NCBI GenBank assembly: GCA_964638715.1
Contig: CAZWZF010000115.1
Span: 1-5,567 of the forward strand
Length of the DNA stretch: 5,567 bases
From: JBAXQQ01 sp037131695
GTDB lineage: Bacteria > Armatimonadota > Hebobacteria > CAIYQO01
Reading direction: 5' to 3'
The translations under genes were made by a program, and so were the position numbers. Positions within the stretch are counted from its first letter, which is position 1. Each line of letters opens with the position of its first letter. Of the stretch, positions 1 to 5,567 are shown in pieces. The notes beneath the pieces are model-generated. The model did no database searches and was not told where the DNA came from. It worked only from the letters and a program-made list of their open reading frames with translations.

Positions 1-79
1 ATTAATGAGCAAACTTGGAATAGATATCACGTAATTATGCGGGGTTAGGGTTTAATTTAGAAACTCTGTGTAACTTTCC

Positions 80-2848
80 TTATTTACCGCCTGTCAGCAC
101 TACGTACAAAGCGTTTTTCGGCATTGTTACGCTGACTTCGCCGTTTTTCACGGTTAGTGTGGTCGGGTCGCCTACCGGCATTCCATTCACATCCAGTATG
201 GTGGCGGTGGTTAAACCTTTGTTTGCCACGGTTACTGTCGCTTCGGTATTTTCTACCTGGATTGGCGTTTTACCGGTGCTGATGATTTTGAAACAATCTA
301 CTTTCTGTTTGTTTTGATAGATTGAGTCTTCAACTGACATCCAATCGGTTGGGCGCGAGATGGTGCCGGCTTGCAGCAGAACTTTGTCAGAATCCTTGAT
401 ATTTTTTCCGTCTAAAGATACTGCCACTATAGAAGCATACTTGTTTATGCATTCAATAGTGACGTCTTTCAGTTTTTGTACGCCATTTCCACCCAGGAAT
501 CCGAGTGCACCCTGTGCTTTTGGCGCATTAATCAGGTAAATGCCTTTGCCGTAATTGGTGGTTAACTCGCCGGTGATGCTATGAACAATTTTATTGTCGC
601 GGTCGATATATTTCTTCAAATCCACCACGGTTGATTTTGCCGGGTCGCCGTCAAATTTCACCTGAACAGATCCGACCAGGAACGCCAGCGGATCAACAAC
701 TGTTTTCACGCTGGATGTCAGCGGGATATTTTCTTTATCGCGGTTCGGGTCATAACTGCTTTCCTCAGAAATAATCTGGGTTTTGCGTTCCCACAGGTTT
801 TTCATGCTGCGCTGTTCAACCACGGCAGGTTTGCCTTCCGCGACGTAAGCCTGGCGAAACATTAACGCGGAAGCAGGGAATTGTCCCAATGTCATCGGAG
901 TTGCATAGGTCCACATGCCTTGCGGACTGGCATCCCATTCCGGCACGCCATCGGCAAACCAAAACGCTATATCAAGCCCGGTTAACGCGGTTTGCGCGGC
1001 AACTAACGGCGCACATTCCGACTGGTAAAGCGATGGGGTTACCCACAGGGTTTCCGGCACGATGAATGGATATCCCACCGGCTGTTTCAAGCTGATAGGC
1101 AATGCGGTTGGTTCTTTAATACATGACAGGTTTGAATAGATATGACCATTTAAAATCTGCCAGCCATCGTTCGGACCAACATGCACACCACTCGCGTAGA
1201 AATTGCGGCCAATGACGTCGGTAGCGGTATATGACCAGTACTCGACATCCTGCTCAGTTGACGGGTCGACGCCTTTCCAGTTGCCAGCGTTAATCAGTTG
1301 TTTGCATCCCAGGTCTTTGTGCAGGTAATTCGCGATATCGGTATTAAAGTTATACATCAGACGGGTGGTAAACTCTAACAGGTCAGAGGTGTATTCAAGG
1401 AATCCCGGCCATGGGCCTTTCTTTACCATACCATCGCGGGTGAAGTCCCATGGGTGGGATAAACCGGGCAGGCCTTTGTCCCATTCATGCTGAATCCAAA
1501 ATTCATTAGCGGCAGGAGAATAATTTTTCCATGCTTCGCGGGTTTTCTCCAGCGTACCATATTTTGTTTTCAGGTAATCAGCAAATAGAGTGCGGAAATG
1601 GGTCATGGCTTCTTTGCTGAGGGAACCGAATGTCCAGAAGAGCAGGCTGTCTTCATTTTGAATTTGAATGATAGCCACCGCCGGGTCATCCGCCAATTTA
1701 ATGCCGCTATATGGGTTGGGACGGGTATACAACTCTTTTATCCATGCCTTGTAGCCGGTCTGCATAACCGGGTCGATGAATAACAGGCCGGTGCCGCTGC
1801 TTCCCGGGGTGCCAAGGGTTCCCCAGCTCTTCTTTACTCGGCAAGCACTTCCCCAATATGGAGAAATAATGGTGTAGATGCCGGCTGATTTCATAGCGGT
1901 AACCAGTTTGAATGTCTCGTCCAGCTCTTTCTCATCAACATCGGTTACCTTGGAGTTCTCACCTTTTGGTTCCAGCGCCATGTGAGTGCGGACGATATTC
2001 ACGCCGCGTTTGGCAAGGAATTGCGCGTGAACTTTCAACTGTTCCAGCGTCATGTTGCGCTGGTTGTACTCGGAACCACCCCAGAATCTGATAGGTTTGC
2101 CATCGATCGTGGTAACGAATGAGTTGCCGTCTTTGCTCTTGGCGATGTAACCATGTTCGCCGGCTTCTTTCTCGTTTAGGTAGCGCAGGTCAAGCATCGA
2201 CTTGGCATCAAGAGTATCTTTTGCCGGGGTGAAATCCCAACCGGTTCCCGGCTTAATATCATAAAACGGTTTTGGTGCGTCATCTGTCGGTTTATATTTG
2301 CCATTGGGGGTGAAATCTTCAGTGGTTAATACGAAACAATCGATAGAACCGAATGCCTGTTTGCCATCTTTTTTTGTCCCGCCAATGATGATTGAAATCT
2401 TATGTTTGCCAACGGTTAAATCAACTGTTCCCAGGTTAAACCATTCCAATTGCGGCGGCCATGCCCAGGTTCCGCTGGCAGCGGAATTGCATTTATTTAT
2501 CCCTTTGCCGGTATTTACAACGGTAACATTACCATCATCCAGTTTGTATTCCATGCCGGTACCGCCAACCCCGCGCAGCCAAAACTTATAGGTTCCTGCC
2601 GTATTGATATCAACGGTATAGTCAGCAGTTCCGCTAACCTTGCCGGGAACTTCGGTAAAGCTGGAAAGCCATGCTCCGCCGGATAAAGCGTACGGATTGA
2701 TGCTGTTAAATCCCGAATTATCCACAATATCACTCTTCGCCGTCGGCAATTCACCCTCAACCCAGATAAAAGGCGGGGCAGCCTGGCATGATGCCATCAG
2801 CAGTATGACAGCCAGCAAAAACAGGTAAACCGTCGATTTACTAAACAT
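80..2848 (-). CDS. Exported cellulase-like glycoside hydrolase, clan GH-A type, with N-terminal CBM-like and C-terminal beta domains
   Basis: This 922-residue protein is probably an exported glycosidase acting on an unknown polysaccharide or oligosaccharide. Residues 1-24 form a signal peptide with a hydrophobic core. The LMASC sequence ending at Cys21 is an acceptable but non-ideal lipobox, so the protein may be a lipoprotein. Residues about 27-175 (starting FIWVEGE, with GKHKISI and GSIDCFVL later) look like a CBM6/CBM35-type beta-sandwich. Residues about 243-670 look like a GH-A (beta/alpha)8 barrel: DGKPIRFWG at 249-257, RGVNIVRTH at 281-289, and IQIQNED at 394-400, where Glu399 after Asn398 is the likely acid/base. 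Glu599 in VPETLW is the likely nucleophile. The tail (about 715-922) appears to be beta-sandwich and carries INAPKAQGALGF (773-784) and SLDGKNIKDSDKVLL (811-825), motifs I recall from multidomain GH5-like proteins of Planctomycetes and Lentisphaerae. The start is supported by AGGGAGAG three bases before the ATG. The catalytic assignment is by motif only; substrate and exact GH family are unknown. Confidence 0.85.
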   Translation of the reverse strand: MFSKSTVYLFLLAVILLMASCQAAPPFIWVEGELPTAKSDIVDNSGFNSINPYALSGGAWLSSFTEVPGKVSGTADYTVDINTAGTYKFWLRGVGGTGMEYKLDDGNVTVVNTGKGINKCNSAASGTWAWPPQLEWFNLGTVDLTVGKHKISIIIGGTKKDGKQAFGSIDCFVLTTEDFTPNGKYKPTDDAPKPFYDIKPGTGWDFTPAKDTLDAKSMLDLRYLNEKEAGEHGYIAKSKDGNSFVTTIDGKPIRFWGGSEYNQRNMTLEQLKVHAQFLAKRGVNIVRTHMALEPKGENSKVTDVDEKELDETFKLVTAMKSAGIYTIISPYWGSACRVKKSWGTLGTPGSSGTGLLFIDPVMQTGYKAWIKELYTRPNPYSGIKLADDPAVAIIQIQNEDSLLFWTFGSLSKEAMTHFRTLFADYLKTKYGTLEKTREAWKNYSPAANEFWIQHEWDKGLPGLSHPWDFTRDGMVKKGPWPGFLEYTSDLLEFTTRLMYNFNTDIANYLHKDLGCKQLINAGNWKGVDPSTEQDVEYWSYTATDVIGRNFYASGVHVGPNDGWQILNGHIYSNLSCIKEPTALPISLKQPVGYPFIVPETLWVTPSLYQSECAPLVAAQTALTGLDIAFWFADGVPEWDASPQGMWTYATPMTLGQFPASALMFRQAYVAEGKPAVVEQRSMKNLWERKTQIISEESSYDPNRDKENIPLTSSVKTVVDPLAFLVGSVQVKFDGDPAKSTVVDLKKYIDRDNKIVHSITGELTTNYGKGIYLINAPKAQGALGFLGGNGVQKLKDVTIECINKYASIVAVSLDGKNIKDSDKVLLQAGTISRPTDWMSVEDSIYQNKQKVDCFKIISTGKTPIQVENTEATVTVANKGLTTATILDVNGMPVGDPTTLTVKNGEVSVTMPKNALYVVLTGGK

Positions 2849-2878
2849 AAACTCTCCCTTTCCAAACGTATTAAACCT

Positions 2879-2907
2879 ATAATATCGTTATTTAACAGGA
2901 ATATCAA
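2879..2907 (-). promoter_or_regulatory. Sigma70-type promoter of the glycoside hydrolase gene
   Basis: On the minus strand a -35 box TTGATA (2907-2902, 5 of 6 to consensus) is followed after exactly 17 bases by a -10 box TATTAT (2884-2879, 5 of 6). Transcription would start near 2872, giving a leader of about 24 bases that contains the Shine-Dalgarno sequence (2859-2852). Box quality, spacing and distance to the start codon all agree. No operator palindrome overlaps the boxes; the nearest hairpin (2965-2986) lies about 58 bases upstream of the -35. Confidence 0.65.
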
Positions 2908-2964
2908 TACAATTTGGGGAGAAAATTGGAAGAATATTCAGGAATTTAAAAAGATTGATTGTAG

Positions 2965-2986
2965 GGAATGCCGTCCCCGGCATTCC
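2965..2986. repeat. Hairpin repeat with GTCCCC loop (copy A)
   Basis: Perfect 8-bp arms GGAATGCC (2965-2972) and GGCATTCC (2979-2986) enclose the loop GTCCCC (2973-2978). The hairpin is preceded by GATTGTAG (2957-2964). The same loop and the GTAGGG lead-in recur at 3309-3332 and, inverted, at 3456-3479, but with different arms. No T-run follows, so a terminator role is unlikely. It sits upstream of the hydrolase promoter and is best read as one unit of a dispersed palindromic repeat family. Confidence 0.75.
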
Positions 2987-3025
2987 GAATTGGGTTGAAA
3001 ACTGACAAAACAGGTTAATAATATA

Positions 3026-3173
3026 CAGTCACCGTTTGGAAAGGGACGCCAGTCCGGCTCCATTCACATCAAATCTATCTCCTTGGGAACGCCAATCTCC
3101 TGATTGGCAAGTGGTGAAATGATAGATTGTAGGAAATCGAGCCGGACTCGCGTCCCGTTCCAAACGGTGACTG
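3026..3173. repeat. 148-base nested palindrome (long inverted repeat)
   Basis: Two 35-base arms, 3026-3060 and 3139-3173, are reverse complements at 33 of 35 positions; the mismatches are at 3042 and 3050. The spacer is also self-complementary: AATCTATC (3072-3079) pairs with GATAGATT (3121-3128), and GCCAATC (3091-3097) pairs with GATTGGC (3102-3108) around a TCCT loop. The result is three stacked stems in one large cruciform or RNA hairpin. Six T residues follow at 3175-3180, so a plus-strand transcript could terminate there, although no plus-strand gene lies upstream in the window. No coding potential or target-site duplication was seen. It may be a non-autonomous (MITE-like) or REP-like element. 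Confidence 0.8.
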
Positions 3174-3219
3174 CTTTTTTGAAAACGCTGAAAGAAAAAT
3201 ACAACATCAATTTTTCATA

Positions 3220-3254
3220 GCCACGGAATGGCGACATAATGAGTAACCCGGGGT
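3220..3254. repeat. Small CGGA-loop hairpin plus GC block, possible degenerate dispersed repeat
   Basis: GCCA (3220-3223) pairs with TGGC (3229-3232) around CGGAA. It is followed by CGACAT and then a CCCGGGG block (3247-3253). From memory, planctomycete-like genomes carry repeats with a CGGA-loop hairpin, CGACA and a CCCAGGG or CCCGGGG palindrome in that order, and this resembles a decayed copy. The sequence alone shows only a weak 4-bp hairpin, so the assignment is tentative. Confidence 0.3.
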
Positions 3255-3307
3255 GTAAGCCTTACTCTTATACACGTTTATCATTTTATGAAAATGTTGG
3301 ATGACGA

Positions 3308-3480
3308 GGTAGGGGAATTGTCCCCAATTCCCGCGATGAACCGGAATAATGATGAAACAAAGCGAAATAGCGACAGATTTTTTGCGTGGTGTTGTGTTTT
3401 TTAACCTTATTCTGTCGTTACATCCGATTCATCTTTATTAAAAAGACACTGTCGCGGGAGCTGGGGACAGCTCCCCTACC
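3308..3480. repeat. 173-base element with inverted GTCCCC-loop hairpins at both ends (copies B and C)
   Basis: The termini 3308-3336 and 3452-3480 are inverted repeats matching at 25 of 29 positions. Each end is itself a hairpin. Copy B has arms GGGAATT (3313-3319) and AATTCCC (3326-3332) around GTCCCC. Copy C has arms GGGAGCT (3456-3462) and AGCTCCC (3469-3475) around GGGGAC. All four terminal differences lie in the arms and preserve pairing within each hairpin. Inside, GATGAACCGGA (3335-3345) matches TCCGATTCATC (3423-3433) in inverted orientation with one mismatch, and CGACAGA (3371-3377) pairs with TCTGTCG (3411-3417). There is no open reading frame and no clear target-site duplication. 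It is a MITE-like or paired-REP (BIME-like) arrangement. Confidence 0.75.
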
Positions 3481-3511
3481 ATCTGCCGGATATTTTTGAT
3501 AACTCAAACAA

Positions 3512-3543
3512 TTGACAATAAAATTCCCACTCCAAACTACAAT
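3512..3543 (+). promoter_or_regulatory. Possible promoter of the PA14-propeller gene
   Basis: A perfect -35 box TTGACA (3512-3517) and a good -10 box TACAAT (3538-3543, 5 of 6) lie upstream of the ATG at 3589, but their spacing is 20 bases, longer than the usual 16-18. Alternative -10 hexamers at normal spacing are poor. The pair begins 32 bases after the end of the inverted-hairpin element. A start near 3550 would give a leader of about 39 bases. Confidence 0.35.
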
Positions 3544-3576
3544 TCCTCAACTTCTGTGTCAAAACATCTATATTGC

Positions 3577-3582
3577 TGAGGT
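3577..3582 (+). promoter_or_regulatory. Ribosome binding site of the PA14-propeller gene
   Basis: TGAGGT contains the Shine-Dalgarno core GAGG (3578-3581), seven bases before the ATG at 3589. This fixes the start at a codon that opens directly into a typical signal peptide. Confidence 0.7.
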
Positions 3583-3588
3583 AGCATA

Positions 3589-5448
3589 ATGCGCGGTGTA
3601 TATTTGCTTTTAATATTGTCTCTTTTCGTCTCCATTGCCGGTGCTGGCATGTTGGCGGCGGGCGGCGGGTTGCGGGGGTTGTATTGCTCGCTGCCGGATA
3701 TGGCGGGAACGCGGGTGGTGAAATATAATGTTGGGGCAAGCATAGCGTGGAAAGAAGATGTTGCGGTTATTCCTGAGTTTAAGGCCGGGCCGTTTTCCGC
3801 TATTTATCGCGGTTATTTGCTGCCGGGGTTTACTGAAAATTATACTTTTACTGTCACTACCTCTGGTGGGGTGTTGCTGATTGTTGATAACCAGCGGCTT
3901 ATTGATGACTGGACGCCAAAAGCCGGGGCAGTGAGAACGGGAACGTTAGCGCTGAAGGCTGACAAACTGACGCCGATAATTATCCAAACTACCCAGCCTG
4001 CCGGTGCCGGCGCCTTGCAATTGCAATGGTCGTCCCCCAGCCTGCCTATCGAGAATATCCCCGTCACCCGTATGTATCCTCCGGTTTTTGCTCCCGCGCA
4101 ATTTGTATACACCGACAACCCGGATATCAAATCCAGCGCGTTATACCTTACCAATTTGTCCGACACCCCGAAAAAACTTACGGTTGAAGGCAGTTACAAG
4201 CCGGTATTCAGCCCGGATGGTAAAAAGATACTATTTCAAACCTTCAAAAACCTGTCATATTCAAACCCCGGCATATACCGCTATACAGTAAGCACCCAGG
4301 AACAGATAAAACTGTCCAAGTCTGACGGCGACAAATGCGATGCCTCGTATAGCGCGGATGGCAAAACGATAGTTTACGTGAACCAGGTGGGCGGCGCGTA
4401 TGAGATTTGGACGATGCGCCATGACGGCGGCGGTCGGGTGAAGATAGTAGCTGACAACAACGAAAACCGGCATCCGGCGATAAATGCTGATGGCAGTTTG
4501 ATAGTATACCAGTCAAAACGCGACGGCGTATGGAATCTGTACAGAGTTAGCATCACCGAGAACGGGAACGAGGAAAAACAGCTTACTACGCTGGAAGGCA
4601 CTGAACCCGCTCTTAATCCGACTGGCGACAAGGTGGCATTCATATCATCCCGCGGCGACCGTCCGCAGTTATATGTGATGAATATCGATGGCAGCGAACA
4701 GGCGATTCTTTGCGCGACACCGGGTGAACCTTCACAGCCATTTTTCACCCCCAACCGCGATGCAGTTGGATATATTGAGAAAAATCTTGCCGGCAAAACC
4801 GACCTTTACGTACTGGATTTCGCCGACCGCATATCATGCCAGTTAACGGCAAACGGCAATATCACCAGCGCCGCGGCTATTTATGGCGTCCTGCAGCAAT
4901 TGCCATATTACACTCAAGGCGGCCGCGTAACTAATGTGATATGGGATGACGATGGCACATTTAACACCAATGATGTATCTTATTATAACGGCCCCTGGGG
5001 TGCCACCAGCGGCGGCAGCATACCGGGAACGGTACCCATTACCGGCGTCAGCGCGTTGAAGCTGTCCGGCACTGGCAATCAGCAATGGGAACCGGGCAAT
5101 CTTGGCCTTGATTGGAACTCCGACAATACTGTATTCAAATTCTGGTACTACATCCCCGAATTCGTCACCCCGGTACGATTTACCATGAGTTTTACCGGAG
5201 ACACCCAACACGCAAAAGGGATTTTATTAGGCACTGGCCAATGGACAGGACCGGTTGTATATGATGCAAAACCGCAGATAGCCTCGATGAACTCGACCCT
5301 GGTTATTGGCGAATGGACGCAGGCAACCATCAAGCGAAGCGATTGCGGCGGCGGCGGGTACAGCGGATGGATAGTGCGGGTATGGCCAATATTCGTTGGC
5401 AACGGACCGATTTATATTGATGGGATGCGGTTTGAGACGTTGGAGTAA
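3589..5448 (+). CDS. Exported PA14 / TolB-like propeller protein with C-terminal beta-rich domain
   Basis: This 619-residue protein is probably exported; its role is likely binding or scaffolding at the cell surface, which is inference. Residues 1-24 are a signal peptide (Arg2, then a leucine-rich core, then small residues). Residues about 28-165 match the PA14 fold: GLRGLY near the start, ENYTFTVTTSGGVLLIVDNQRLIDDW at 83-108 and the closing LQWSSPS and IPVTRMYPP. PA14 domains often bind glycans. Residues about 170-425 carry at least five PD40/TolB-type repeats (FSPDGKKILF at 207-216, YSADGKTIVY at 254-263, INADGSLIVY at 298-307, LNPTGDKVAF at 342-351, FTPNRDAVGY at 386-395). The strand at 171-190 (FVYTDNPD, ALYLTN) could close a six-bladed propeller. 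Residues about 445-619 form a beta-rich, tryptophan-rich domain ending IYIDGMRFE, like carbohydrate-binding or galactose-binding folds, but I do not recognise the family. No catalytic motif is visible. Confidence 0.85.
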   Translation: MRGVYLLLILSLFVSIAGAGMLAAGGGLRGLYCSLPDMAGTRVVKYNVGASIAWKEDVAVIPEFKAGPFSAIYRGYLLPGFTENYTFTVTTSGGVLLIVDNQRLIDDWTPKAGAVRTGTLALKADKLTPIIIQTTQPAGAGALQLQWSSPSLPIENIPVTRMYPPVFAPAQFVYTDNPDIKSSALYLTNLSDTPKKLTVEGSYKPVFSPDGKKILFQTFKNLSYSNPGIYRYTVSTQEQIKLSKSDGDKCDASYSADGKTIVYVNQVGGAYEIWTMRHDGGGRVKIVADNNENRHPAINADGSLIVYQSKRDGVWNLYRVSITENGNEEKQLTTLEGTEPALNPTGDKVAFISSRGDRPQLYVMNIDGSEQAILCATPGEPSQPFFTPNRDAVGYIEKNLAGKTDLYVLDFADRISCQLTANGNITSAAAIYGVLQQLPYYTQGGRVTNVIWDDDGTFNTNDVSYYNGPWGATSGGSIPGTVPITGVSALKLSGTGNQQWEPGNLGLDWNSDNTVFKFWYYIPEFVTPVRFTMSFTGDTQHAKGILLGTGQWTGPVVYDAKPQIASMNSTLVIGEWTQATIKRSDCGGGGYSGWIVRVWPIFVGNGPIYIDGMRFETLE

Positions 5449-5449
5449 G

Positions 5450-5469
5450 GGGTTTAGTACCTTAAGCCC
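5450..5469 (+). terminator. Weak hairpin just after the PA14-propeller gene
   Basis: GGGTTTAG (5450-5457) can pair with CTTAAGCCC-side bases 5462-5469 around TACC, giving eight pairs including two G-U pairs. It starts two bases after the TAA stop, where a terminator is expected, but no T-run follows. It is a poor candidate for an intrinsic terminator. Confidence 0.2.
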
Positions 5470-5524
5470 AAAGAACGTTAAAATAAAACCAGTTATTTGT
5501 AAATTAATGTAGTGGGCAATTATT

Positions 5525-5555
5525 CACCGCAAAGGAGCACAAAGAACACAAAGAG
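5525..5555. repeat. CAAAG-rich short tandem repeat, probable half of a dispersed repeat
   Basis: The pentamer CAAAG occurs at 5530-5534, 5540-5544 and 5549-5553, spaced 10 and 9 bases apart. It follows CACCG and lies within CACAAAGAACACAAAGAG. From memory, this resembles a widespread intergenic repeat built from ACAAAGA or ACGAAGA units after CACC, usually followed by an inverted copy. The inverted half, if present, would lie beyond the window. Confidence 0.5.
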
Positions 5556-5567
5556 TTTTAATAAATT

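Noticed and set aside
40..54. Telomere-like GGGGTTAGGGTTTA
   Set aside because: Only two units in a bacterial-type window; most likely chance.
1598..2828. Plus-strand frames of 60-100 codons inside the hydrolase gene
   Set aside because: They are antisense to a continuous domain-bearing protein, and their translations look random.
3194..3216. A/T hairpin GAAAAAT with ATTTTTC
   Set aside because: Seven A/T-dominated pairs with a 9-base loop in AT-rich sequence are expected by chance.
3282..3296. Short hairpin CATTTT-ATG-AAAATG
   Set aside because: Six weak pairs with a 3-base loop; no associated motif or T-run.
3026..3480. CRISPR-like array
   Set aside because: The repeats differ in sequence and spacing, are inverted rather than direct, and there are no regular unique spacers or cas genes.
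3297..3491. Target-site duplication around the 173-base element
   Set aside because: The flanks (GGATGACGA on the left, ATCTGCCGG on the right) share no convincing direct repeat.
3657..3710. G-rich stretch that might form a G-quadruplex
   Set aside because: It lies in coding sequence for the glycine-rich segment after the signal peptide; the fourth G-run is far away and the composition is explained by glycine codons.
3476..3743. Two overlapping minus-strand reading frames near the start of the PA14-propeller gene
   Set aside because: They overlap the signal-peptide and promoter region of a well-supported gene, have low-complexity proline-rich translations and no ribosome binding site of note.
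3840..5402. Several 70-140-codon minus-strand frames inside the PA14-propeller gene
   Set aside because: They are antisense shadows; the plus-strand product has clear PA14 and PD40 motifs throughout, and the shadow translations have no recognisable domain.

Overview
The window looks like a piece of a bacterial chromosome from a polysaccharide-degrading, probably uncultured lineage. Two large genes for exported, carbohydrate-directed proteins stand back to back (divergent). The 740-base gap between them is crowded with palindromic repeats. The domain style (an N-terminal sugar-binding-like module on a clan GH-A hydrolase, and a PA14 plus TolB-type propeller protein), the moderate GC and the dense small palindromes recall Planctomycetota, Verrucomicrobiota/Lentisphaerota or Armatimonadota. 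This placement is inference from style; there is no rRNA or marker gene to settle it.

Layout. Bases 1-79 are the downstream flank of the first gene, with no convincing terminator or gene. Bases 80-2848 (minus strand) encode a 922-residue secreted or lipid-anchored cellulase-like glycoside hydrolase. It has a good sigma70-type promoter (2879-2907) and Shine-Dalgarno sequence. Bases 2849-3588 hold no credible gene. They contain a hairpin with a GTCCCC loop (2965-2986), a 148-base nested palindrome (3026-3173), a small CGGA-loop hairpin followed by a GC block (3220-3254), and a 173-base element (3308-3480) made of two inverted copies of the GTCCCC-loop hairpin. A possible promoter for the second gene follows. 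Bases 3589-5448 (plus strand) encode a 619-residue exported protein with a PA14 domain, a probable six-bladed TolB/PD40-type propeller and a C-terminal beta-rich domain, and no recognisable enzyme module. Bases 5449-5567 hold a weak hairpin and the start of a CAAAG-rich dispersed-type repeat that runs toward the window edge.

How the parts may work together. The first protein would cut a plant- or microbe-derived glycan outside the cytoplasm. The second may bind glycan or assemble proteins at the cell surface. The shared divergent control region makes co-regulation possible but does not prove it. No transporter, regulator, transposase, CRISPR, tRNA or rRNA gene is present. The most unusual material is the intergenic repeat set: hairpins whose loops are conserved while their arms vary in a base-paired way.
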